DNA of 50,225 nt from the NCBI GenBank assembly GCA_027021445.1, contig JALUUH010000053.1, positions 91,853-142,077 on the forward strand, in the 5' to 3' direction. Numbering within the stretch: position 1 is the stretch's first letter; every line of letters starts with the position of its first letter. Position numbers and translations under genes: made by a program. This DNA is from Gammaproteobacteria bacterium. GTDB lineage: Bacteria > Pseudomonadota > Gammaproteobacteria > S012-40. Shown here in pieces: positions 40,358 to 50,225 of this stretch. Under the pieces are notes generated by a model that was given only the letters and a program-made list of their open reading frames with translations, was not told where the DNA came from and did not search any database.

Positions 40358-41644
40358 ATGTCATTTGAGTCCCTCGGCCTAAGAGCTGAACTACTTCGCG
40401 CTGTATCAGAAAAGGGCTACGCTGCCCCATCCCCCATTCAACAACAAGCCATCCCCCCTATCCTAGAAGGTCGCGACATTATGGGAGGCGCACAAACAGG
40501 AACCGGAAAAACAGCAGGGTTTACGCTTCCTCTACTGCACAGACTCAGCAATACTCGCTCCCCCCAAAAAGGCCGACGACCTATTCGTGCACTGATTCTT
40601 ACGCCCACACGAGAACTCGCGGCCCAAGTTGCAGAGAGCGTACGCATTTATGGCAAGTATTTACCCCTTCGCTCCTCTGTCATATTTGGCGGCGTTAGTA
40701 TTAACCCGCAGATACAAAAATTGCGAGCCGGAGTAGACATCTTAATCGCAACACCCGGCAGATTACTGGATCACATTAGTCAAAAAACAGTGGATCTCTC
40801 CGCGGTTGAAATTCTCGTACTTGACGAAGCCGATCGCATGCTTGATATGGGTTTTATTCATGATATTCGCAAAGTTCTTGCACTACTTACAGAACAAAAA
40901 CAAACCTTATTGTTTTCCGCAACATTTTCAAATGATATTAAACGCCTAGCAAACAAGCTATTAAAATCACCCACTTTGGTTGAAGTTGCGCGCCACAATA
41001 CAGCATCAGAAAGTGTCTCTCAGATTATTCACCCGGTAGACAAAACTCGCAAACGCGCACTGCTTTCCTATTTAATTGCTAGCAATAACTGGAAACAAGT
41101 CTTGGTATTCAGTCGCACTAAACACGGCGCTAATCGTCTTGCAGAGCAATTAATGACTGACGGCATTACTGCTGCGGCGATTCATGGCAATAAAAGCCAG
41201 GGGGCACGTACCAAAGCATTAGCCGATTTTAAATCCAACAAGGTTCGTGTTTTAGTTGCAACAGATATCGCAGCACGCGGTCTCGACATCGATCAATTAC
41301 CACATGTGGTTAATTTTGACTTACCCAATGTAGCGGAAGATTATGTTCACCGTATAGGCCGCACCGGACGCGCCGGAAATGAAGGCGAAGCAATGTCACT
41401 CGTTTGTATTGATGAGCTGAAATTACTGCGCGATATTGAGCGCCTTATTAAACGCGAGATCCCTAAAGTAATCGTGAAAGACTTCGAACCTGACCCATCG
41501 ATTAAAGCGGAACCGATTAATATGGGTGGAAACAAGCAAGCTGCGAGAAATCAAAATAGGAGAAAACCAACATCTTCGCAAAATAATCAACGTCGCCCTT
41601 TCAGCGGAAACTCAAATAAACAAAGTCGATCAAGAACTCGCTAA
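40358..41644 (+). CDS. rhlE: DEAD-box RNA helicase, RhlE-like
   Basis: 428 aa; [26 protein letters not shown] and a basic C-terminal tail. Confidence 0.93.
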   Translation: MSFESLGLRAELLRAVSEKGYAAPSPIQQQAIPPILEGRDIMGGAQTGTGKTAGFTLPLLHRLSNTRSPQKGRRPIRALILTPTRELAAQVAESVRIYGKYLPLRSSVIFGGVSINPQIQKLRAGVDILIATPGRLLDHISQKTVDLSAVEILVLDEADRMLDMGFIHDIRKVLALLTEQKQTLLFSATFSNDIKRLANKLLKSPTLVEVARHNTASESVSQIIHPVDKTRKRALLSYLIASNNWKQVLVFSRTKHGANRLAEQLMTDGITAAAIHGNKSQGARTKALADFKSNKVRVLVATDIAARGLDIDQLPHVVNFDLPNVAEDYVHRIGRTGRAGNEGEAMSLVCIDELKLLRDIERLIKREIPKVIVKDFEPDPSIKAEPINMGGNKQAARNQNRRKPTSSQNNQRRPFSGNSNKQSRSRTR

Positions 41645-41663
41645 GAGATGGGCGCGCAAGAAT

Positions 41664-42113
41664 CTATACTTCAATCGCCATCACCACAGCATCTTCTCGA
41701 CCAGACTTTGCAGGGTAATAGTTTTTACGTAGACTGATTTCATTAAACCCCATAGCTTCATAAAGACATATCGCCGATAAGTTCGAGGGACGAACCTCTA
41801 AGAAGACTGAATTCACTTTATTTTTTTTTGCGATTTCAATGAGATGATTCATCATTTTTCGGCCATAGCCTTGCCTTCTCTGCTTGGCATTAACACACAC
41901 ATTAAAGATATGCGCTTCTCCAGCAGCAATAGACATCAGCCCATATACAAAAATTTCGCTATCATCCAGAAAAACTTCTGCGGTATAACCTACTCGGAGA
42001 CAGTCTTCAAAAATACCAAGAGTCCAAGGATACTCATGCCCTTCGTTTTCCAACCGTAAAACGCTTGCTAAGTCTTCAGCGGTCATTGCGCGAATTACTA
42101 AGCTTTTATTCAA
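41664..42113 (-). CDS. rimI: Ribosomal-protein-alanine N-acetyltransferase
   Basis: 149 aa GNAT; EAHIFNVCVNAKQRRQGYGRKMM, FLEVRPSNLSAICLYEAMGF. Confidence 0.9.
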   Translation of the reverse strand: MNKSLVIRAMTAEDLASVLRLENEGHEYPWTLGIFEDCLRVGYTAEVFLDDSEIFVYGLMSIAAGEAHIFNVCVNAKQRRQGYGRKMMNHLIEIAKKNKVNSVFLEVRPSNLSAICLYEAMGFNEISLRKNYYPAKSGREDAVVMAIEV

Positions 42114-42120
42114 TGCTTAC

Positions 42121-42903
42121 TCAATTATTTAAAATGGCCAATACACGTAAAAGATCTTGCCAGGATTTTCGCTTTTCTGATGGGCTGCGCAGTAAATATG
42201 CGGGATGATAGGTTGCCACTAGTGGAATATTTAGCGCTCCAAAATAATGAACTTGTCCTCGTAAACGACCTATTTTTTCTTTGCTATTTAAAAGATTTTG
42301 GGTGGATATTCGCCCTACAGAAAGGATCACTTTAGGCTGAATCAATTTAATTTGCTGGAGCAAATAGGTATTACACTCTGCGACTTCTTCGGGCCTAGGA
42401 TCTCTATTGCCTGGAGGCCGACATTTTAGAATGTTCGCAATAAAAACTTGCTCGCGTTTAAAGCCTACTGCAAATAACATTTCATCGAGTAATTTTCCGG
42501 CACGTCCAACAAACGGCTGGCCTTGTTTATCCTCGTCTGCGCCTGGAGCCTCTCCAATGACCATGCAATTCGCCCGTTGATCACCCACGCCAAATACGGT
42601 GTTAATTCGTGTTTGCGATAAATGGCATTGCTGACAATGCGAAACTTTTTTGACCAGCATCTCCCATTTAGCTTTATCAGTTTGCTGCTCACTAGCTTCT
42701 CGATGAGGATCTCGAAATGCATCTGCAGCAACCGCTGTTTTATCGATAATAGCTTGTTCTTCTAATCTTTCACTCGGTCTAGATTCAACGAGCAAAGGCT
42801 CAAGAGATACGTTTTTTTGTTCTGAAAAAAAACCAGGACGAGCCTCCCAACAGGAGATACCCATGGCATCAAGATATTGTTGTTGACGATGATCTAGCGA
42901 CAT
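42121..42903 (-). CDS. Family 4 uracil-DNA glycosylase
   Basis: 260 aa; [27 protein letters not shown], Cys motifs, TYHPAYLLR. Confidence 0.93.
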   Translation of the reverse strand: MSLDHRQQQYLDAMGISCWEARPGFFSEQKNVSLEPLLVESRPSERLEEQAIIDKTAVAADAFRDPHREASEQQTDKAKWEMLVKKVSHCQQCHLSQTRINTVFGVGDQRANCMVIGEAPGADEDKQGQPFVGRAGKLLDEMLFAVGFKREQVFIANILKCRPPGNRDPRPEEVAECNTYLLQQIKLIQPKVILSVGRISTQNLLNSKEKIGRLRGQVHYFGALNIPLVATYHPAYLLRSPSEKRKSWQDLLRVLAILNN

Positions 42904-42912
42904 TGCATTAGC

Positions 42913-44457
42913 TTATACATCACCACGCTGAGGATGCGATTTTTTTTCTACTTGTGACAATTTATTCAAGGCATTGATATAGGCTTTCGCTGAAGCAATG
43001 ACAATATCGGTATCTGCACCTTGACCATTAACCACACGTCCTGACTTTTCCAAGCGTACCGTAACTTCTCCTTGCGCGTCAGTACCACTGGTTATTGCAT
43101 TAACCGAATAGAGTTGTAATTTTGTTGCACTTTTTACGATGCATTCTATCGCTTTAAATGATGCATCAACAGGCCCACCACCCGTTGCTTCAGCCGAATG
43201 CTCTCCTGCATTAACCCGCAGGGTGATTGCAGCCTTTGGAACCTCCCCTGTTTCAGAGCAAACCTTTAACGCAATAAGTTTTACTTCCTCATTGTCCGTC
43301 TCCAAGCCCGCTCCCGTCACCAAGGCTTGTAAGTCCTCATCAAAAATATCGTGCTTTCGATCGGCCAAACTTTTAAACCGGAAAAATGCGCTATTCAATT
43401 CTTCTTCGGACTTAAATTCAATACTGAGTTCTTTCATTCTGGAACGAAACGCATTACGTCCAGAATGCTTTCCTAAAACCATTTTATTCGCTGTCCAGCC
43501 AACATCTTCAGCTAACATAATTTCATACGTTTCACGATTTTTTAATACACCATCTTGATGAATCCCTGATTCATGGGCAAATGCATTAGCGCCCACAATG
43601 GCTTTATTCGGTTGAATAGCAAAACCGGTGATACTTGAAACTAAGCGGGAGCTTGCTACGATTTGCGTTGTATCTAGTGTAGAAGCACATGCAAACACAT
43701 CTTTACGTGTTTTAACCGCCATCACCACTTCTTCCAATGAAGCATTACCTGCGCGCTCACCGAGTCCATTTATAGTACATTCGACCTGTCTTGCACCATT
43801 CATCACGGCAGACAGAGAGTTTGCCACCGCTAAGCCCAAGTCGTTATGACAGTGTACAGAGAATATCGCTTTATCCGCATTTGGGATTTTTTCGATAAGG
43901 TTTTTTATTAAGCGTCCAAATTGATCGGGGACGTTATAGCCCACAGTATCTGGGATATTAATCGTGCTCGCACCTTCGTCGATTACCGCTTCGATGATGC
44001 GACAGAGAAAATCTAATTCAGACCGACCCGCATCTTCTGGAGAAAACTCCACATTATCGGTAAATTTTCGCGCCCTTTTAACCGCTCGAATGGCTTGCTC
44101 AACCACTTGATTGGGCTGCATTCTCAGCTTCATTTTCATGTGAATCGGGGAAGTCGCGATAAAAGTATGAATACGCCCTTGCTGTGCAGGTTTGAGGGCT
44201 TCGCCAGCAATATCAATATCTTTATCTAGGGCGCGGGCCAAGCCACAAACCACGCTGTCTTTTATCTCCTGCGCTACGGCTTTAACAGCCGCAAAATCGC
44301 CCTGGCTCGCAATGGGAAACCCGGCTTCGATAATGTCTACCCGCATTCGCTCTAAAGACTTTGCAATGCGAACCTTCTCATCCTTAGTCATGGAGGCCCC
44401 TGGGCTCTGCTCTCCATCACGTAATGTGGTATCAAAAATAATTAATTTATCACTCAT
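42913..44457 (-). CDS. leuA: 2-isopropylmalate synthase
   Basis: 514 aa; [17 protein letters not shown] and [17 protein letters not shown]. Confidence 0.97.
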   Translation of the reverse strand: MSDKLIIFDTTLRDGEQSPGASMTKDEKVRIAKSLERMRVDIIEAGFPIASQGDFAAVKAVAQEIKDSVVCGLARALDKDIDIAGEALKPAQQGRIHTFIATSPIHMKMKLRMQPNQVVEQAIRAVKRARKFTDNVEFSPEDAGRSELDFLCRIIEAVIDEGASTINIPDTVGYNVPDQFGRLIKNLIEKIPNADKAIFSVHCHNDLGLAVANSLSAVMNGARQVECTINGLGERAGNASLEEVVMAVKTRKDVFACASTLDTTQIVASSRLVSSITGFAIQPNKAIVGANAFAHESGIHQDGVLKNRETYEIMLAEDVGWTANKMVLGKHSGRNAFRSRMKELSIEFKSEEELNSAFFRFKSLADRKHDIFDEDLQALVTGAGLETDNEEVKLIALKVCSETGEVPKAAITLRVNAGEHSAEATGGGPVDASFKAIECIVKSATKLQLYSVNAITSGTDAQGEVTVRLEKSGRVVNGQGADTDIVIASAKAYINALNKLSQVEKKSHPQRGDV

Positions 44458-44474
44458 AAGCCTGTCCAGTGTCG

Positions 44475-45248
44475 TTATTCATCCGGGGTATTGCGCCGTT
44501 CTTCCCGTCTCTGACGCAGCCCAACCAGGGTCACTACAGGGCCTGAAAGGGCGTAAACAATAAATATAAAAAATAACACTTTAGCCGGGTCAATTGAAAT
44601 AAATACAAAAACCAGAACTGCTAATAATAAGGTAACAAATGGGACTTTTCCCTTTAAATCTAATCCCTTGAAACTATAATACCGAAAATTACTAACCATC
44701 ATCACGCCACCCAATACGCTAATCACTAACGCAACCACACCGATCCCTAGAGGGTCTAACTCATACTCCACACCAATCCAAACAAACCCCGCAACCATGG
44801 CGGCGGCAGAAGGACTCGGTAAACCTTGAAAAAAGCGCTTATCAACGGTTTCTACTTGCGTATTGAATCTCGCAAGCCGTAATGCCGCACCCGCCACATA
44901 GAGAAAAGAAGCCAACCAACCTAGCTTGCCTAAATACTGTAGCGACCAAAGATAAATAACTAAGGCCGGTGCAACGCCAAATGAAACCATATCGGCAAGA
45001 CTATCGTATTGCATGCCAAATTCAGTCGCGGTATTGGTAAGTCGCGCTACACGCCCATCTAAACCATCTAATACCATTGCGACAAAAATAGCGACTGCAG
45101 CCGTCTCAAAATGGCCATTTATTGCGGAGACAACGGCGTAATATCCTGCAAACAAACACCCTGTCGTAAATAAATTCGGCAACAAATAGATGCCACGTCT
45201 TTTTTTGGGTTTTTCTTTTTGATCCGTCATAATCCAGATTGAAATCAA
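44475..45248 (-). CDS. pssA: CDP-diacylglycerol--serine O-phosphatidyltransferase
   Basis: 257 aa; [39 protein letters not shown]-alcohol motif. Confidence 0.95.
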   Translation of the reverse strand: MISIWIMTDQKEKPKKRRGIYLLPNLFTTGCLFAGYYAVVSAINGHFETAAVAIFVAMVLDGLDGRVARLTNTATEFGMQYDSLADMVSFGVAPALVIYLWSLQYLGKLGWLASFLYVAGAALRLARFNTQVETVDKRFFQGLPSPSAAAMVAGFVWIGVEYELDPLGIGVVALVISVLGGVMMVSNFRYYSFKGLDLKGKVPFVTLLLAVLVFVFISIDPAKVLFFIFIVYALSGPVVTLVGLRQRREERRNTPDE

Positions 45249-45337
45249 TTAGGTATTCTTAAGAGCGATTCAGAAATAGAAAAGGGCGTATTCAAAACGC
45301 CCTTTTCTCCTTGATCTAAGCCTGTTTATTAATAAAC

Positions 45338-46366
<1,029 letters not shown>

Positions 46367-46413
46367 CTAATCAAAATTCTTCTATACGAGTTATCGTGTC
46401 AGAAAAGCAAATA

Positions 46414-46905
46414 TCAAAGCACTAAACTTCTATCGCCCCTCGCAATACCTGAAATTCCGGTACGTACCACTTCAATGATATTAGTCTCTTCAATTGAACT
46501 TACGAAAGCATCAATTTTATCTCCAGTCCCCGTTAACTCAATCGTATAACTAGAGGGTGTCACATCAATAATTTTGCCTCGAAAAATATCGGTTAAGCGC
46601 TTGTATTCGTCTCTAGACTTACCTTTTGCACTTACTTTAATCATCATCATTTCGCGTTCAATATGCGCACCCTCACTTAAGTCGATTAAACGCACAACAT
46701 CTACTAGCTTATTTAATTGCTTGATAATTTGCTCAATTATTTCTTCTGAACCACGCGTTACCAAGGTCAATCGAGACAAGGATACATCTTCTGTAGGAGC
46801 TACCGTTAACGACTCTATGTTATAACCACGCGCTGAAAACAATCCGGCAACTCGCGATAATGCTCCCGCTTCGTTTTCCATGAGTATGGATATGATATGC
46901 CTCAT
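46414..46905 (-). CDS. ilvN: Acetolactate synthase small subunit
   Basis: 163 aa; MRHIISILMENEAGALSRVAGLFSARGYNIESLTVAPTED ACT domain. Confidence 0.96.
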   Translation of the reverse strand: MRHIISILMENEAGALSRVAGLFSARGYNIESLTVAPTEDVSLSRLTLVTRGSEEIIEQIIKQLNKLVDVVRLIDLSEGAHIEREMMMIKVSAKGKSRDEYKRLTDIFRGKIIDVTPSSYTIELTGTGDKIDAFVSSIEETNIIEVVRTGISGIARGDRSLVL

Positions 46906-48623
46906 TATGCCAGCTCCCTAACACCGGACATACGCATGTCATTATGTGCTTTTCCTGCTTCAATCATTGGATAAACGTTTTCTGCTTGATCCGTCACAAA
47001 ATTCATAAAAACTAAGCGGTCTTTTAATGCAAAAGCTTCTTGCAACGCGCCTTCAATATCCCCCGGCTTTTCGATATTCATTCCCACATGACCATAAGCC
47101 TCGGCCAGTTTCATAAAATCGGGCAAAGCTTCCATATACGACATGGAATATCGGCCCTCATAGGAAAACTCCTGCCATTGCCGCACCATGCCGAGATAAC
47201 GATTATTTAAGTTAATAATTTTAATCGGCAAATGATATTGCAGACAGGTGGAAAGTTCTTGAATACACATTTGGATACTGCCTTCCCCGGTGACACAGGC
47301 CACTGTTTCTTTGGGATAAGCTAGCTGCACTCCCATCGCCGCAGGCAAACCAAAGCCCATTGTTCCCAGTCCTCCCGAATTAATCCAACGGTTGGGTTTG
47401 TTAAACTTATAATATTGTGCAGCCCACATTTGATGTTGCCCAACATCAGATGTCACATAGGCATTATGCTTTGTCACTTCTGACAACATCTCAATAACGT
47501 TTTGTGGTTTTATTAAATCACTGGTTTTATCATAAGCAAGGCAATCTTTGGCACGCCAGTCCGCTATTTGCAACCACCATTTTTTCAATGCTTCTTGGTC
47601 TATCTGTTTCTTTTTTTCAACTAAGAGCTTAAGTAGCTCTTTGAGAACAATCTTTACATCCCCAACAATTGGCACATCAACCTTCACATTTTTTGAGATG
47701 GAAGCCGGGTCAATATCAATGTGAACAATCTTAGCGGTTGGACAAAATTCCGATAATTTACCAGTAACCCGATCATCAAAACGCGCACCAATCGCAATTA
47801 ATACATCGCACTCATGCATCGCCATATTCGCTTCATAAGTACCATGCATGCCCAGCATACCGAGATTTTGTTTGTCGGTCGCAGGATATGAACCCAGGCC
47901 CATCAAGGTATTTGTAATCGGGTAATTAAGCTTTTGCGTAAATTCAGTTAATTCTTTTGAGGCCTCAGCCAGTACCACGCCACCACCGCTGTAGATCATT
48001 GGGCGCTTAGCCGAAACTATCAAATCTGCCGCTTTTCGGTTTTGACCGGGATGGCCTTTTATGACGGGATTATAAGAACGAATCTCTACCTTTTTAGGGT
48101 ATTCATAAGCAATTTTAATCTTCGGCTCGGTCATATCTTTTGGGATATCAACAACAACAGGCCCCGGCCGACCCGTACTTGCTAAATAAAATGCCTTTTT
48201 CAAAGTTATTGCTAAATCATCAATATTTTTGACGAGAAAATTATGCTTAACACAAGGGCGAGTTATTCCCACCGCATCAACCTCTTGGAATGCGTCACTA
48301 CCAATCACGGGAGTTGGGACTTGGCCAGTGATAACCACCATTGGAATAGAATCAAGAAACGCAGTGGCAATGCCAGTAACCGCATTAGTAGCGCCCGGCC
48401 CTGACGTTACCAATACCACCCCAGGTTTACCTGTAGCTCGCGCATAACCATCAGCCGCATGGGTTGCTGCTTGCTCATGCCGGACTAAAATGTGCTGCAC
48501 ATGCTCTTGTCGGTAAATTGCATCATAAATATGTAATACTGAGCCACCGGGATAGCCAAAAACGAATTCTACGCCCTCATCTTTCAAGAACTGTATTACT
48601 ATTTCACCGCCACTTAATTCCAC
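46905..48623 (-). CDS. ilvB: Acetolactate synthase large subunit
   Basis: 572 aa; FGYPGGSVLHIYDAI, RHEQAATHAADGYARATGKPG, GEGSIQMCIQELST ThDP motifs. Confidence 0.96.
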   Translation of the reverse strand: MELSGGEIVIQFLKDEGVEFVFGYPGGSVLHIYDAIYRQEHVQHILVRHEQAATHAADGYARATGKPGVVLVTSGPGATNAVTGIATAFLDSIPMVVITGQVPTPVIGSDAFQEVDAVGITRPCVKHNFLVKNIDDLAITLKKAFYLASTGRPGPVVVDIPKDMTEPKIKIAYEYPKKVEIRSYNPVIKGHPGQNRKAADLIVSAKRPMIYSGGGVVLAEASKELTEFTQKLNYPITNTLMGLGSYPATDKQNLGMLGMHGTYEANMAMHECDVLIAIGARFDDRVTGKLSEFCPTAKIVHIDIDPASISKNVKVDVPIVGDVKIVLKELLKLLVEKKKQIDQEALKKWWLQIADWRAKDCLAYDKTSDLIKPQNVIEMLSEVTKHNAYVTSDVGQHQMWAAQYYKFNKPNRWINSGGLGTMGFGLPAAMGVQLAYPKETVACVTGEGSIQMCIQELSTCLQYHLPIKIINLNNRYLGMVRQWQEFSYEGRYSMSYMEALPDFMKLAEAYGHVGMNIEKPGDIEGALQEAFALKDRLVFMNFVTDQAENVYPMIEAGKAHNDMRMSGVRELA

Positions 48624-49058
48624 TTAACTCAACTCCTGAAACAATCTTAATTTTGTCACCTAGATCTACCTACAGAGTATAAGATATTGATTCGTGGAGC
48701 GAATGACAGCGTTGACCGGAATTCTTAGGGTGGCTTCCGAAACGTCGCCATCGCTAATCAAATCAATAACTCATACTGTCTAAACGTGGCCACACGCAGG
48801 ATCTAGATGTTAGTCGTTATTCTGCGAACCGCGCATATTATCTTAATTACAGGCCTTTTTCATCTAATTATTCAGGAGTTTATTACAAAAGGGCTAGGAC
48901 TAAAATATTTCGAGAGCAAGCCTGTAATTTACATGCCATTACCGCAATCAATCTGTTAAGATTCGCGCCAGGATTCGGTGTAACAAAAACCTAATCGAAA
49001 ACGTCTAAATACAGGCAATCTTATTGACCAATAGAATAGCTGTTTATTTTCCAAGAAA

Positions 49059-49358
49059 TTGTACATGAGCAAACAGAGTAACACCGAAAACACCGTGATA
49101 ATTCAAGGACTGACGAGTGATGGCCGTAAATTTAGGCCAAGTGATTGGGCAGAGCGAATCAGCGGAATGCTCGCTAGATTTGGAAATGACCATCGAATTA
49201 TTTACTCCCCCCAATTAAAGCCTGTTGCCATTGAGGGGATAAAATGCATCGCTATGGACGGCAATTTAGAAACACAAAACCCCGAGATCTATAAGCAAGT
49301 TATGAACTTTGCAACGCGAAATAATCTAAACATATTGCGCACCGAGCAAATATTTTAA
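49059..49358 (+). CDS. DUF3579-like protein
   Basis: 99 aa; IIQGLTSDGRKFRPSDWAERISGMLARFG...YSPQLKPVAIEGIKCI. Confidence 0.82.
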   Translation: MYMSKQSNTENTVIIQGLTSDGRKFRPSDWAERISGMLARFGNDHRIIYSPQLKPVAIEGIKCIAMDGNLETQNPEIYKQVMNFATRNNLNILRTEQIF

Positions 49359-49441
49359 GTTGAGCCGACTGACTCACACCCGCTGATATTCTTCGCCCAC
49401 TTGCCCAACCTAGACTAAACCCCCAAGATCAATGCGACTAT

Positions 49442-50225
49442 TTAGAGCGTATCACATACCGCATCAGATAACGCCGAATCTCCTGCTATATTATACGCAC
49501 TTACCTTAAAACATACTTGGTCACCAAACTTAAGACCTAAGTCTTCACCGGCATCAAAAAGAGTACTCGGCGAACTGGCATCAAAGCTATCATCATTGAT
49601 GGATATTGATTTGACGAGTGCCATCTCACCCTCGCTTGATGAGCCGGAATACAATTTGTAGCCGTTCACATTTTCTTCAATTGGGTTTTGATCCCAAGAT
49701 AAAGTGAGCACTACACCATCAGCGCAAGCACTACAAGTCACATTAACTGATACGGTAGCCTCAGAAAAATCACCATCGACATCGGTCACTCGATAAATAA
49801 ACACATCATCACCCACAAAACTACCGCTCGGAACATAGGTCACTTGGTTATTATTGTCCACAGTCGCTGTTCCGTTACTTGGTGATGACCCAATAGTTAC
49901 CACCACCGGTGTATTGTCAAGACTCGTATCATTCGCCAGCACGTTGATGACTACGCCACTCGTATTATTATCCGCCACACTTGCACTGTCTACGTTCGCC
50001 ACAGGAACTGCGCATCCCGTACAAGTCACATTGACAGTGACCGAGGCCGTTGCATAATCACCGTCCATATCGGTCACTCGATAAGTAAATACATCGTTGC
50101 CCGAAAAACTACCACTTGGAACATAGGTCACCTGGTTATTGTCCACAGTCGCTGTTCCGTTACTTGGTGATGATTCAATCGTCACCACCACCGGTGTATT
50201 GTCAAGACTCGTATCATTCGCTAGC
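49442..50225 (-). CDS. Large secreted cadherin/Ig-like repeat protein, C-terminal part with terminal FnIII-like domain; truncated by window edge
   Basis: Repeats PxANVDSASVADNNTSGVVINVLANDTSLDNTPVVVTI.SSPSNGTATVDN.NQVTYVPSGSF.G.DVF.YRVTD.DGD; frame stays open to 50225. Confidence 0.85.
   Translation of the reverse strand, partial: LANDTSLDNTPVVVTIESSPSNGTATVDNNQVTYVPSGSFSGNDVFTYRVTDMDGDYATASVTVNVTCTGCAVPVANVDSASVADNNTSGVVINVLANDTSLDNTPVVVTIGSSPSNGTATVDNNNQVTYVPSGSFVGDDVFIYRVTDVDGDFSEATVSVNVTCSACADGVVLTLSWDQNPIEENVNGYKLYSGSSSEGEMALVKSISINDDSFDASSPSTLFDAGEDLGLKFGDQVCFKVSAYNIAGDSALSDAVCDTL
49737..50225. repeat. Tandem DNA repeat of about 285-288 bp
   Basis: gtcacatt at 49737 and 50025 (288 bp); accaccggtgtattgtcaagactcgtatcattcg recurs 285 bp later; 3-nt indel (gttattattgtcc vs gttattgtcc). 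Confidence 0.88.

Noticed and set aside
43139-43558. 139-aa ORF antisense to leuA
   Set aside because: Antisense artefact within a strongly conserved gene.
48624-49058. Transcription attenuator with branched-chain leader peptide upstream of ilvB
   Set aside because: No ILV-rich short ORF or terminator/antiterminator pair seen on the minus strand.

Overview
This 50.2 kb window looks like a gammaproteobacterial chromosome segment made mostly of conserved housekeeping operons. These include a degQ-like protease, a glycine-cleavage operon (gcvT-gcvH-gcvPA-gcvPB) behind a tandem glycine riboswitch, a rep/uvrD-type helicase, comM/yifB, ubiK, glnK-amtB with a sigma54/NtrC-type control region, speE/speA, rsd, htpX, miaB-ybeZ-ybeY-ybeX-lnt, yebC, rhlE, rimI, a family-4 UDG and ilvB-ilvN-ilvC-pssA-leuA. 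The main accessory island is about 32.7-36.1 kb. There a decayed integron-type integrase diverges from a run of minus-strand ORFs: a RHH/ParE toxin-antitoxin pair, a frameshifted repeat surface protein and a small ORF. An ORF-less group II intron relic lies in the opposite orientation directly after the toxin stop codon. I read this as the remnant of a chromosomal integron carrying an attC-type group II intron, although no complete canonical attC was found. Other signals worth a second look are an orphan small-RNA candidate with a C/U-rich loop (about 23.93-24.03 kb), a long hairpin with G-U pairs upstream of speA, an NrdR-box-like palindrome near the left edge, a truncated IS110-type transposase start at 8.9 kb, a hairpin-rich spacer inside the gcv operon sharing a motif with 19.87 kb, and a tandem-repeat adhesin-like gene running off the right edge. 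No rRNA, tRNA, CRISPR array or prophage was recognised. All calls come from reading the sequence, with no database searches.
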